Source of the DNA: JBBSJZ01 sp041739875
Lineage (GTDB): Bacteria; Planctomycetota; Planctomycetia; Pirellulales; Pirellulaceae
Direction of reading: 5' to 3'
DNA: 64,000 nt
NCBI GenBank assembly: GCA_041739875.1
Contig: JBGSNA010000162.1
Span: 5,257-69,256 of the forward strand
Made by a program: the position numbers and the translations under genes. Within the stretch, counting starts at the first letter, position 1. Every line of letters starts with the position of its first letter. Shown here in pieces: positions 16,352 through 25,249 of this stretch. The notes beneath the pieces are model-generated. The model searched no databases. It saw only the letters and a list, made by a program, of their open reading frames with translations, and had not been told where the DNA came from.

Positions 16352-17842
16352 ATGGCTAAGCGTAAACGCTCCGGCAAACCGCCGCAACCTCAACATAAGA
16401 CCAAGTCGACACACTCGCGGCATGATAAGCAGCAACGCCTGTCCACGCCTAACCCGCTTCGTCAATCGACCAAATCTGCCTCGGTGCCACTGGTCGGCGG
16501 CATCGCTGGGCTCGTCGTTGCGATGAGCCGATTGCTCGACAAGCGGATTGCCTTTCGGCTTCCCATCGTCATTGCAGACGCTATGCTCGCAGGCGGTTGA
16601 CGCACTGCCGCCAATTGGTTTCGTTGTGCCGGCGTCAAAGATGATTGGGATCGTTTTCATGAAGTGCTCGCCTCGATAGGCAAGAACACCACATCGGTGA
16701 TGCTGCCTCTACTACGATTCATTCTGTTGAGGTTCGATCCAGGTGAAGGCGGCTACTGGACAATCGCTGTTGATGACTCGCCGACAAAGCGTTTCGGACC
16801 TCGCGTCGAAGCTGCCAACATTCACCACAACCCCACGCCTGGACCCGGTGATGGCGAGTGGTTGTACGGTCACAATTAGGTCTGCTTAGCGATGTTGCTC
16901 AATCATCCGTTGTTCGGCGTCATTGCGATTCCGCTGTTGTCGCGTCTGTACGTTCGACACGTCGATATCGCCAAGCTGAAAGAGCGATACCGGTGGGAAT
17001 TCCGCACTAAACACGAACTCTCGCTCGAAATACTCAGACGCGTGATTCGATCACTGCGAGCGATGGGCAGCAAGGCAGGCTTCGTCGTCGTTTTCGACGG
17101 TGCTTATGCTGCCGGTGAAATCGTTTAGTCGCTGATGGCCGAAGGTGCGGTGGTAGTTACGCGGCTGCGGCGTGATGCGAAGTTGTTTGATCTTCCCGTG
17201 AACGAACCAGGCAAACGCGGTCGGCCTCGCAAGTACGGAAAAAACCGTTTTAACTTATCGAAACTAGCAGACGACAGCACGACTTGGCTCTCGATTCGTT
17301 ACGCTTGCCGAGGCGTGATGGCGGAAGGTCGCTACAAGACCTTCCTGGCAACGAGTCACATCGTCGTAGGGTGTGGTGCGAGTGGTTATGCTTGAGCACG
17401 CCAGCGGCAACTGGGCAACGTACATCAGCACGGATACAGCGATGAGTGTGAAGTCGATCTTGAGGGCAGTTTCTGATCGCTGGGCAATCGAGAACAGTTC
17501 CACGATGTGAAGGAGGTGTGAGGCGCGGGCGAGCCGCAAGTTCGCAACGTGTGGTCAAGCGTTGGTTGCTGGAACCTGTGTGGCTGGTTGTACGCATTGG
17601 TAGAATTGGAGGGTTGGAACCGCAGCGGCGAGCAGCTCGTTGATCGAAGTGACCGGCCATGGGACAATCCCTCCGCCGACCGTCTCACGCGGACAATCCT
17701 TCCGCCGACCGTCGCACGCGGACTGTCGACGTCAAATCGCCGGTGAAATGCTACGAGATAAATTTTGATTGATCTGCATGTCGATCTGGATCACGCAAAA
17801 ATCCGCCAACGTTTTGAACGAATTATGGTATTGGCCGCATGA
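16352..17842 (+). pseudogene. Decayed DDE-type transposase (insertion sequence remnant)
   Basis: Starting at ATG 16352 (MAKRKRSGK) one frame encodes a recognisable DDE transposase. Segments include YWTIAVDDSPTKRFGPRVE (an Asp of the catalytic set), GEWLYGHN, FRTKHELSLE, FVVVFDGAYAA (a second catalytic Asp), VVTRLRRDAKLFDLP and GKRGRPRKYGKNRF. It is broken by TGA at 16598, TAG at 16877 (where Trp would fit) and TAG at 17126, all in the same frame. A frameshift follows near 17370, a further TGA in the shifted frame near 17500, and more shifts after that. C-terminal pieces remain recognisable up to a TGA at 17840-17842 (LHVDLDHAKIRQRFERI). No functional protein can be made. No clear terminal inverted repeats or target duplications were found. 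Confidence 0.85.
17663..17720 (+). repeat. 29-bp tandem duplication in the transposase remnant
   Basis: Two adjacent 29-bp copies (17663-17691 and 17692-17720) match at 27 of 29 positions. They lie within the decayed 3' part of the transposase. 29 is not a multiple of three, so if the duplication arose after insertion it would itself shift the frame. Confidence 0.85.
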
Positions 17843-17879
17843 CGAAAGACATCCCTACAACCGTTCGCCTGAAGTGCAG

Positions 17880-18986
17880 TTAGTTGGCCTCGGCGACGTT
17901 GACAAAGACCTTGAGGGCCTCGTTATCTTCGACGAGTAGCCGCATCATCTCCTGGTATTGATCCAGACCGTTAACTGGTGTGGTGAGGATCTTTTCCAGG
18001 ACGCCGGGATACATCACGTCACCTAGCGCCAGATCGCGAATGCCGCTTTCAAAATGTGTGCGATTCGCATTCACACTGCCAAGAAGCAATTTGTTGCCAA
18101 GCACCCAGTTGATGTTGATTGAGTCCGAAGGTATCTCAATCTTCTTCGAGCCTCCGGTGATGCTTGTCCAAACCACGACACCGTTGTGGCTGATGTGTTG
18201 CATCGCTTCGAACGCCAACGCACTGCTTCCGGTAGCATCGATGATCAAATTGGGGCGACCTGTTTGTTTGACGAGGTCCGTCATCGATGTTTCGCGAGTG
18301 CTAACGTAAGTCGCTTCGAGTCCCTTGACGATTTCGCTCTTGAGGTTTGGTGCTTCGCCTCGGGCAAGTGTGAAGACTTCGAGTCCACGAAGCTTCAGCA
18401 CCAATGTCGCCAGCAATCCGATTTGGCCAGCGCCGAGCACGTAGGCGACTTTGGGGCGCCAGACCTTCATGCGCCGTTGGGCTTCGTACGCCTGCTCGAT
18501 CGCTTTGACCGCACAGCTCATTGGCTCCTGCAGGACATGCAAGTGCTTGAGTCCCTCAGGCACGCGAACGATGTACTCTTCTTCGTCGACAAAGTATTCC
18601 GTAAGAAAGCCGTGACGTAGATTGATGCCGCGTTCGTAATAGGTTTCTTCGCTCGTCATGTCATTGGTACCGATCAAGTCATAGATCGATCCTCCCGGGC
18701 GACGCACCGTGGCGGTGACATAGTCGCCCGGCTTGACACGCTTGACATTCGGTCCGACCGCCTCGACGATCCCGAACGACTCGTGCCCGATGACAAGGAA
18801 GTCGTCTCCGTCCGGGGCATTGCCGTATTGGGCTTCATTGATCTCGCGATCGGTGGCATCGACCCCGACTTTGAGCACTTTTACAAGGACTCCGAGTCCA
18901 CCGGCAACTTGATTCAGTTGTGGTTTCTCGATGTCGCGAAAGTGGACGCTGTTCGGGGTACCGGGCGTAACCGCTACGGCTTTCAT
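17880..18986 (-). CDS. Zinc-type medium-chain glucose/aldose 1-dehydrogenase (archaeal GDH-like)
   Basis: 368 residues from the ATG giving MKAVAVTPG; the open frame extends 32 codons further upstream but that part does not look like the family. It has a GroES-like N-terminal half with VIGHESFGIVEAVGPN and a Rossmann half with YVLGAGQIGLLATLVLKLRG for NAD(P)+. The end carries LLGSVNANRTHFESGIRDL, characteristic of archaeal-type glucose dehydrogenases. It would oxidise glucose or a related aldose to the lactone. The structural-zinc lobe has no Cys cluster: the segment after TATVRRPGG lacks the four cysteines of the Sulfolobus/Thermoplasma enzymes, resembling haloarchaeal forms. Catalytic zinc binding by His/Glu residues is still plausible. 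It is divergent from sufR, and its 3' end faces the transposase remnant. Confidence 0.85.
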   Translation of the reverse strand: MKAVAVTPGTPNSVHFRDIEKPQLNQVAGGLGVLVKVLKVGVDATDREINEAQYGNAPDGDDFLVIGHESFGIVEAVGPNVKRVKPGDYVTATVRRPGGSIYDLIGTNDMTSEETYYERGINLRHGFLTEYFVDEEEYIVRVPEGLKHLHVLQEPMSCAVKAIEQAYEAQRRMKVWRPKVAYVLGAGQIGLLATLVLKLRGLEVFTLARGEAPNLKSEIVKGLEATYVSTRETSMTDLVKQTGRPNLIIDATGSSALAFEAMQHISHNGVVVWTSITGGSKKIEIPSDSININWVLGNKLLLGSVNANRTHFESGIRDLALGDVMYPGVLEKILTTPVNGLDQYQEMMRLLVEDNEALKVFVNVAEAN

Positions 18987-19257
18987 CAGATTCGACTCGG
19001 AAAAACGTGGATTTTGGGGGTGGAGTGATCGAAATCGGATCGTATCAGGGGCTGGGGATCCTCGTGAGGGGATCGCTCGCACAATCGAAGCCTAAAATGG
19101 GGACTTTTATTTTACACAACACCAGTTGTCAAAAAGGCGTCTAGTCGTAAGGATACATGGAGAGAACTTCTTGGCCCCGAAACTTTCGGTCCCGAAACTC
19201 TCGCTAGACACGTTATTTCCAGCCAGCTTCATAATCTAGACCTAAGTCCGCGAACTG
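18987..19257. promoter_or_regulatory. Divergent intergenic region between the aldose dehydrogenase and sufR
   Basis: 271 bp that must hold promoters in both directions. It contains a perfect dyad at 19116-19129 and a direct repeat of CCCGAAACT at about 19175-19200. I could not assign -35/-10 boxes with confidence. Confidence 0.5.
19116..19129. promoter_or_regulatory. Inverted repeat ACAAC-N4-GTTGT, candidate SufR operator
   Basis: A perfect 5-4-5 dyad about 130 bp upstream of sufR. Cyanobacterial SufR binds CAAC-N6-GTTG-type repeats; here the half-sites match but the spacer is 4 rather than 6. Autoregulation of the suf operon by this site is therefore inference. Confidence 0.4.
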
Positions 19258-20010
19258 ATGAACAATACCTCTCACCCCGAAACGAGCGATTTGCGGTCTG
19301 TCGACCGTCAATTACTGCTCGCGTTGCGAATGGGTGAGGCGGTGGGGATTGGCGAGTTGACGGATTCACTCGGCGTCACTGCAACGGCCGTCCGCCAGCG
19401 TGTGGAGCGGCTTCTGGAGCAGGGGTTGATTGAGAGGGAGAAGCTCGTCGCGGGTCGCGGAAGACCGACGTTTCGCTATCGTTTGACGAGTGCTGGGCAC
19501 CAACGTACGGGTACCAATCCCGTTGAGCTAGTCGACGCGATGTGGCGTGAGATTGTTGCGTTACCCGATGACGCAGTTCGTCGTCGATTGCTGGAGTCAG
19601 TCGCCGGTCGCCTTGGCCAACGTTTCGCAGAAGAACTCAACCAGCCGAGCAAGGGCGAGGAATTTCTCGCTACTCCGATTGCAAGTTCAAAGGACGGCGA
19701 GGCGGTCGCATTTGAACAGCGAGTGCGTAAGCTTTCCGAAGCGCTTACGGCGCGACAAATTGACAATGAAGTCTTGCATGACGGTGAACTACCGGTGCTG
19801 GATATCGGTTCATGCCCTTACCCGTCGCTAACGAATGTCTCGGACGATCGGGCGATGTGCCGGCTCGAAGAAAAAATGTTCTCCGAAGCCCTGGGGCGCC
19901 CAATGCACTTGAGCAGTTGCCGATTGGACGGCGACACCTGTTGCCAGTTCACCCCGACGACTGTCGCCGCAGTGGAAAGCACGACAACGGCGGTCCAAAG
20001 TCCGACTTAG
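19258..20010 (+). CDS. sufR: SufR-like Fe-S sensing transcriptional regulator
   Basis: 250 residues. The N-terminal winged helix-turn-helix (about 15-75) includes TDSLGVTATAVRQRVERLLEQGLI and RGRPTFRYRLT, typical of the SufR/ArsR-like group. The C-terminal part has the Cys-rich pattern of Fe-S-binding SufR proteins: GSCPYP, AMCRLEEK and SSCRLDGDTCCQF. It probably binds an Fe-S cluster and represses the suf operon when clusters are sufficient. It sits immediately upstream of sufC with a 64-bp gap, as expected for an autoregulated operon leader. A dyad upstream is a possible operator. The cofactor and DNA-binding behaviour are inferred from the family. Confidence 0.87.
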   Translation: MNNTSHPETSDLRSVDRQLLLALRMGEAVGIGELTDSLGVTATAVRQRVERLLEQGLIEREKLVAGRGRPTFRYRLTSAGHQRTGTNPVELVDAMWREIVALPDDAVRRRLLESVAGRLGQRFAEELNQPSKGEEFLATPIASSKDGEAVAFEQRVRKLSEALTARQIDNEVLHDGELPVLDIGSCPYPSLTNVSDDRAMCRLEEKMFSEALGRPMHLSSCRLDGDTCCQFTPTTVAAVESTTTAVQSPT

Positions 20011-20074
20011 TTACGAATGACAAAACAGACACCACTTACTCAGACGAATTAACACTTACTCGTTCTAATTTTTG

Positions 20075-20896
20075 ATGGCTATGACTAACGTATTGAAGAT
20101 TGAAGATTTGCACGTTTCCGTCGGTGAGAAGCCGATCCTTCGTGGCGTGAACTTGACGATCAAGCACGGTGAAACGCATGCTTTGATGGGCCCAAACGGT
20201 AGCGGCAAGAGTACGCTCGGTTTGGCAATCATGGGACACCCGAGCTACGAAGTCACCGGCGGTTCGATATCGCTTGACAATGAGGACGTGTTGGCGATGG
20301 CGCCCGATCAACGTGCTCGTGCGGGCATCTTCATGGCATTCCAGCGTCCAATGGCGATTCCTGGCGTGAAGATGGCTGACTTTTTGCGTCATGCGACAAC
20401 CAATGTGCGTCGACCGGATCGTAAAGAAGGCGAAGAGCTAATTCCGATGCGCGAGTTCCGCAAAGAGCTCAAAGAAAAAATGGCCCAGTTACGTATCGAT
20501 CCTGAGTTTGCACGCCGTTATGTCAACGATGGCTTCTCAGGTGGTGAAATGAAACGAGCTGAGATTTTGCAGCTCGCAATGTTACAGCCCAAATTCGCGA
20601 TCCTTGACGAGACCGATAGTGGTTTGGATGCGGACGCCGTGCGTTTGGCAAGTGAATCGATTGCCGAAATTGGTCGCGAGAAGATGGGCTTGCTCATTAT
20701 CACGCACCACGACAAGTTGCTCGAGCATAACCCGCCACAGTACACGCATGTGATGCTCGGTGGACGTCTTGTCGAAACGGGCGGTAAGGAACTTGCTGAC
20801 GAATTGCATCAGTACGGCTATGACCGTATTCGCAAAGCGTATCCGGATGCTGAAGCCGCGAACCAAGAAATGCTCGCCGAAGAAGCTGCTGTTTAG
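20075..20896 (+). CDS. sufC: Fe-S cluster assembly ATPase SufC
   Basis: 273 residues if the ATG at 20075 is used (another ATG lies at 20081; no good Shine-Dalgarno separates them). ABC ATPase with Walker A GPNGSGKST (39-47), signature FSGGEMKR (about 154-161) and Walker B FAILDETDSGLD; the Asp-Ser-Gly-Leu-Asp form is specific to SufC. It drives conformational changes in the SufBCD scaffold that builds Fe-S clusters in the cytoplasm. It precedes sufB by about 100 bp. The order C-B-D differs from the common B-C-D. No sufS or sufU/E is visible in the window. Confidence 0.96.
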   Translation: MAMTNVLKIEDLHVSVGEKPILRGVNLTIKHGETHALMGPNGSGKSTLGLAIMGHPSYEVTGGSISLDNEDVLAMAPDQRARAGIFMAFQRPMAIPGVKMADFLRHATTNVRRPDRKEGEELIPMREFRKELKEKMAQLRIDPEFARRYVNDGFSGGEMKRAEILQLAMLQPKFAILDETDSGLDADAVRLASESIAEIGREKMGLLIITHHDKLLEHNPPQYTHVMLGGRLVETGGKELADELHQYGYDRIRKAYPDAEAANQEMLAEEAAV

Positions 20897-20997
20897 TGAA
20901 TTGAAATGGCTGCGAGACAACCTCACGCGGCTTGAAATGTCTCAGCGACGTTGTCGTTGAGGTGAAGAAATACCACAACCACTCCAGGGACATTCCC

Positions 20998-22404
20998 ATG
21001 GCTACTGATATTACCGAATCCGCCGAACTTGGCGAAATCAACAAGTACGACTTCCGCACAGAAACTCACGGCGTTTTTAAAGCGCAAAAGGGTATCAATC
21101 CGGAGATCGTTGCCCAGATTTCGGCGATCAAGCAAGAGCCGGATTGGATGCTTGAGTTTCGTTTGAAGTCGCTTGAGATTTTTGAATCCAAGCCGATGCC
21201 GAAATGGGGCGGTGCAATCGATCTCGATTTTCAAGACGTTTACTACTATCTAAAGCCAACGGATCACCAAGGCAAGACTTGGGATGACGTGCCTGAAGAA
21301 ATCAAGAACACGTTCGATCGACTCGGAATTCCGGAAGCGGAAAAGAAATTCCTCGCTGGCGTGAAGGCGCAATTCGAGAGCGAAGTTGTTTACGGTTCGC
21401 TCAAAACCGAGTTGGCTGACCAAGGTGTGATCTTCACGGACACCGATACCGCCGTTCGCGAGCACCCTGATTTGTTGCGTGAATATTTTGGCAAGGTGAT
21501 CCCGCCAAGCGATAACAAGTTCGCAGCCCTCAACAGTGCGGTGTGGTCCGGTGGTTCGTTCATTTATGTTCCGCCAGGCGTCCATATCGAATTCCCGCTG
21601 CAAGCCTACTTTCGAATCAATGCGGAAAGCATGGGCCAGTTCGAACGAACACTGATTATTGTCGATGAAGGTGCGAGCGTGCACTATGTCGAAGGCTGTA
21701 CCGCGCCGATGTACACGACCGAAAGTCTGCATAGTGCTGTCGTCGAAGTCATCGTCAAACGCAATGCACGTTGCCGATATACGACGATCCAAAACTGGGC
21801 CAATAACATTTACAACCTCGTCACTAAGCGTGCTTACGCCTACGGCGATGCGACGATGGAATGGGTCGACGGCAACTTGGGCAGCAAGCTGACGATGAAA
21901 TATCCGGCTGTTCACATGATGGAGCCCGGTGCTCGTGGTGAAATTCTTTCGATCGCATTTTCGAGTGCTGGCCAGCACCAAGACGCGGGTGCAAAGCTGG
22001 TTCACGCTGCTCCGCATACGACTGGGCAAATCATCAGCAAGAGCATTTCCAAGAACGGTGGACGCAGCAGCTATCGCGGGTTGGTTCGTGTCGAGCCAGG
22101 TGCTCACCACAGCAAGAACAACGTCGTGTGTGACGCGTTGATCTTGGACCCGCAAAGTCGAAGCGACACGTATCCGTACATCGAAGTCGCCGAGCAAGAC
22201 GTGCAGATTGGTCACGAAGCCAGTGTTTCACGAATTGGGGAAGAACAAATGTTCTATCTGCTCAGCCGTGGACTCTCGGAGTCCGAAGCGAGCACGATGA
22301 TTGTGAATGGGTTCATTGAGCCACTCGTGAAAGAGTTGCCCATGGAATACGCCATTGAAATGAACCGGCTGATCCAGTTGCAAATGGAAGGCAGCGTCGG
22401 GTAA
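20998..22404 (+). CDS. sufB: Fe-S cluster assembly scaffold SufB
   Basis: 468 residues, usual for SufB. The ATG at 20998 is preceded by AGGGA at a good distance and gives MATDITESAEL; the frame is open further upstream. Family signatures include PKWGGAIDLDFQDVYYY near the start, VWSGGSFIYVPPGVHIEFPL, GCTAPMYTTESLHSAVVE (with the conserved Cys), and HHSKNNVVCDALILD near the end. It forms the scaffold with SufD and SufC on which clusters are assembled. It lies between sufC and sufD on the same strand. Confidence 0.96.
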   Translation: MATDITESAELGEINKYDFRTETHGVFKAQKGINPEIVAQISAIKQEPDWMLEFRLKSLEIFESKPMPKWGGAIDLDFQDVYYYLKPTDHQGKTWDDVPEEIKNTFDRLGIPEAEKKFLAGVKAQFESEVVYGSLKTELADQGVIFTDTDTAVREHPDLLREYFGKVIPPSDNKFAALNSAVWSGGSFIYVPPGVHIEFPLQAYFRINAESMGQFERTLIIVDEGASVHYVEGCTAPMYTTESLHSAVVEVIVKRNARCRYTTIQNWANNIYNLVTKRAYAYGDATMEWVDGNLGSKLTMKYPAVHMMEPGARGEILSIAFSSAGQHQDAGAKLVHAAPHTTGQIISKSISKNGGRSSYRGLVRVEPGAHHSKNNVVCDALILDPQSRSDTYPYIEVAEQDVQIGHEASVSRIGEEQMFYLLSRGLSESEASTMIVNGFIEPLVKELPMEYAIEMNRLIQLQMEGSVG

Positions 22405-22483
22405 GCGGGCATCAGGCTCCAGGCATCAGGTTGTCCTGGTATTCAATCAGCGTTCAATCGTTTTTATTTATCAATTGACTTTC

Positions 22484-23791
22484 ATGACACAGACTATCAC
22501 TCAACATAACTTTGATGCTGCGGGTTTCGACTCGTTTTTGAATTCACGTATCGAACCGTCTTGGCTTGCTGAGATGCGACGCGAAGCGTGGGCACATGCC
22601 GACGCAATGGCCTGGCCAGACCGTCGTCACGAAGAATGGATTCGCACCGATATTCGAATGTTTCAACTTCAAAAGTACGCGCTTTCGGGAGCACCCGCAG
22701 CGGCAACGGAGATGGCGCACCAGCTATCTGGTGGAGTTGACTTGGGTGGTCGCGTCGAGACGATTGACAGCTGCGTCGTGGCGGAATCGCTCGACGCAGA
22801 CCTAGCCGCCAAGGGAGTTGTGTTTGGCAGCCTCGATCGGCTTTGTGCTGAGCAATCTGATCTGGTGCGCAAGTTCTTGTTCACTGGGTTCGATCCTGAT
22901 TACGATAAGTTCGCCGCCCTGCATGCTGCGTTTTGGTCAGGCGGCCAATTTTTGTACGTGCCGCGTGGTGTGGTAATCGAGAAGCCGCTGCACATCGGTT
23001 CGATGTTGAGCGACGGGGCGACAGATACATCACACACGCTGATCGTTTTGGACGAAGGCGCGGAAGCGACGGTGCTACATGAAGGCGATAGCGTCACGCA
23101 CGAGGCCGCTGGGTTGCACTTGGGTGCCGTTGAATTGATCCAGAAGCCCGGCTCGCATTTAAGGTATGTCAATTTGCAGGAATGGGGTCACAAGACGTAC
23201 CATTTCGGGCATCAAAAAGCGAAAGTGGATCGCGATGCGACGCTCCAGTGGACGATCGCGGCGATGGGATCGTTGTTGACGAAAGTGAACCAGTCGGTGG
23301 ATCTCGTGGGTCCAGGGGCTGATTGCCAGGTCAACGGCGTGATGTTCACCGAAGGCCGCCAGCACTTGAACTACAACACGCTCCAGCATCACCAGGCTCC
23401 TAGCTGTCACAGCGACTTCCTGTACAAGTCGGCCCAGCAAGACAAGAGCCGCACGGTATGGCGCGGGATGATCAAGGTGGATAAGGTCGCTCAAAAGACC
23501 GATGGCTACCAACGCAACGACAACTTGGTACTGTCAAACTCGTCCCGTGCAGATTCCATTCCTGGTTTGGAAATCGAAGCAGATGACGTACGCTGTACGC
23601 ACGGCAGTACGACCGCGAAAGTCGATGAAGAACAAATCTTCTACGCGCGATGTCGTGGCTTTACTCGCAAGGAAGCCACGCGAATGATCGTGAGTGGTTT
23701 CTTTCAACAGATTTTTGACCGAATTACCATCGAAAGTGTCCGCGACGCATTAGCGACGGCGATTGCCCGACAAGTTCGCGAATACGAATAA
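22484..23791 (+). CDS. sufD: Fe-S cluster assembly protein SufD
   Basis: 435 residues from ATG 22484. The N-terminal part contains PDRRHEEWIRTDIR. The beta-helix core has FWSGGQFLYVPRGVVIEKPL and VNGVMFTEGRQHLNYNTLQH. The end has DEEQIFYARCRGFTRKEA, the usual SufB/SufD C-terminal motif with a conserved Cys. It partners SufB in the SufBC2D complex. The 79-bp gap after sufB contains a short direct repeat (GCATCAGG at 22409 and 22423). It is followed 24 bp later by the DUF59 gene. Confidence 0.94.
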   Translation: MTQTITQHNFDAAGFDSFLNSRIEPSWLAEMRREAWAHADAMAWPDRRHEEWIRTDIRMFQLQKYALSGAPAAATEMAHQLSGGVDLGGRVETIDSCVVAESLDADLAAKGVVFGSLDRLCAEQSDLVRKFLFTGFDPDYDKFAALHAAFWSGGQFLYVPRGVVIEKPLHIGSMLSDGATDTSHTLIVLDEGAEATVLHEGDSVTHEAAGLHLGAVELIQKPGSHLRYVNLQEWGHKTYHFGHQKAKVDRDATLQWTIAAMGSLLTKVNQSVDLVGPGADCQVNGVMFTEGRQHLNYNTLQHHQAPSCHSDFLYKSAQQDKSRTVWRGMIKVDKVAQKTDGYQRNDNLVLSNSSRADSIPGLEIEADDVRCTHGSTTAKVDEEQIFYARCRGFTRKEATRMIVSGFFQQIFDRITIESVRDALATAIARQVREYE

Positions 23792-23815
23792 GCCATCCCT
23801 GTTAAAGTCCCCATA

Positions 23816-24178
23816 ATGTCTGAATCTGAAATTTCCTCGACTGAAAATGACGCTGTGCAACCGCTTTGCGAAGACAAGGTACGCGAAGCGCTGAAGCAGG
23901 TCATTGACCCCGAACTTTACGTCAATATCGTTGATTTGGGCTTGGTTTACACCATCTGCATTGGTGACGCCAAGGACGACGGTCGGCATGACGTCGCAAT
24001 CGAAATGACCCTAACTAGCCCAATGTGCCCAGCTGGACCGCAACTGGTGGCCGGTACGAAGGGTGCCGCAGAAGGACTTGACCAAGTTGACACCGTAGAT
24101 GTCAAAGTGGTGATGGACCCACCCTGGTCGCCTGATAAGATGACGGATGACGCCCGAGACCACTTGGGTATTTTTTAA
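23816..24178 (+). CDS. SufT-like MIP18/DUF59 Fe-S carrier or maturation protein
   Basis: 120 residues, a single DUF59 domain. Motifs include VIDPELYVNIVDLGLVY and the TSPMCPAG loop with the conserved reactive Cys, then VVMDPPWSPDKM. Proteins of this type, fused or next to suf genes, help deliver or mature Fe-S clusters. It is the last gene of the suf operon (24 bp after sufD) and is followed only 27 bp later by the ATP-grasp gene. PaaD is a relative, but no phenylacetate genes are nearby. Confidence 0.88.
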   Translation: MSESEISSTENDAVQPLCEDKVREALKQVIDPELYVNIVDLGLVYTICIGDAKDDGRHDVAIEMTLTSPMCPAGPQLVAGTKGAAEGLDQVDTVDVKVVMDPPWSPDKMTDDARDHLGIF

Positions 24179-24205
24179 AGGTTACTTTGGTCAGCGATTG
24201 ATCAG

Positions 24206-25249
24206 ATGAAAGTATTTGTTGCAGAGTTCGTCTGCGGCGGTGGGCTCGTGAAGCATGCCACCGATCAGATTCCGGGAAGCTTGCGTCGTGAAGGCGCTTC
24301 GATGCTTGGTGCAATTGTCGCCGACTTATCCCAGGTCGCTGAGGTTGTTGTTCCGGTAGATGCTCGGTTTGAGTCGGTGCTGCAAAAATTTGCTCCGAAC
24401 ATTCCCTCGGTTGGGCTATTTCGGATCGATCCCGATAAGTCCATTTGGACCCAATGGGTGGAGGCTGCTCAGGGTTGTGACACCGCTGTTGTCGTTGCGC
24501 CCGAGCGTGACGGAATGTTGGCGCAAGCCGTCGCTATGTTGCGAGCTGGTGGCGTTGATGTGATGGCTGGAAGTGGCGATTTTTTGCGGGTTGCCAGCGA
24601 TAAGCTGCAAACAGCACGAGTATTGTTGGCCGCTGGTATTTCGCATCCTCGCTACATTGCGACGAGCGACATGCGTTACGAGAGTGAAGTAGCAGCGTGT
24701 GAACGGTTCGTCGTTAAGCCTCGTGATGGGTGTGGCACACAACACATTCAAACATTTAACGACTATCAAGCTGCGCTTGCCGAGTTGACTGACGCCATGA
24801 TTCTTCAGCCCTGGGTTGCTGGGCGAGCGATCTCCATTTCATTGATCGCGAACGGACATGAGCAAACCTTTTTGCCAGCGGTGTCCCAGAACTTATGTTC
24901 CGATACTTGTGAATACACTGGTGGAATTGGCCCGCTGGACGAAGACATCCAGCGACGCGCGACGGCACTTGCTTCGCGAGCCATCGCGGCCATGCCTCCG
25001 ACCGCGCGTGGGTTCGTCGGTCTAGACCTGCTCATTGGTGAGCGGCCGAGCGAGGATTGTGTAATCGAAATCAATCCTCGCTTGACGACGTCGTATATCG
25101 GACTTCGGCGAATGATCCAGGGGAATCTCGCGGCCAGGCTTGTGGATATCGAGACTGGTCCAATCATTTGCCAAGTTACCGCTGAATCCGTGCGTTGGGA
25201 CTGTGACGGCCATGTGTGGGTGGACGATGAAGTTGTGGATTACGCGTGA
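24206..25249 (+). CDS. ATP-grasp ligase, MfnD-like (methanofuran-type cofactor biosynthesis)
   Basis: 347 residues. It starts MKVFVAEFVCGGGLV, typical of the COG1821 ATP-grasp group. The ATP-binding lysine segment ERFVVKPRDGCGTQHI and the metal-binding end EINPRLTTSYIGLR are both present. In methanogens MfnD joins glutamate to tyramine in methanofuran synthesis; bacterial methylofuran uses a related building block. The next two genes, overlapping or almost touching, are MfnF-like and MfnE-like, which strongly supports a role in C1-carrier synthesis. The exact amine acceptor cannot be read from sequence, so no symbol is given. Confidence 0.75.
   Translation: MKVFVAEFVCGGGLVKHATDQIPGSLRREGASMLGAIVADLSQVAEVVVPVDARFESVLQKFAPNIPSVGLFRIDPDKSIWTQWVEAAQGCDTAVVVAPERDGMLAQAVAMLRAGGVDVMAGSGDFLRVASDKLQTARVLLAAGISHPRYIATSDMRYESEVAACERFVVKPRDGCGTQHIQTFNDYQAALAELTDAMILQPWVAGRAISISLIANGHEQTFLPAVSQNLCSDTCEYTGGIGPLDEDIQRRATALASRAIAAMPPTARGFVGLDLLIGERPSEDCVIEINPRLTTSYIGLRRMIQGNLAARLVDIETGPIICQVTAESVRWDCDGHVWVDDEVVDYA

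Noticed and set aside
16598..17128. Possibility that TGA/TAG codons in the transposase are read through (recoding).
   Set aside because: Later frameshifts and further stops show general decay; other genes in the window use TGA and TAG as normal stops.
16295..17920. 12-bp inverted match AGGCCCTCAAGG (16295-16306) / CCTTGAGGGCCT (17909-17920) flanking the transposase remnant, a possible pair of terminal inverted repeats.
   Set aside because: The right copy lies inside the coding end of the aldose dehydrogenase, which looks intact and family-like there, so it is unlikely to be an element end. Chance or a target-site preference is possible; intact copies of the element are needed.
21250..22215. 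321-codon minus-strand open frame opposite sufB.
   Set aside because: It lies entirely within the strongly conserved sufB gene and shows no protein-family signature.
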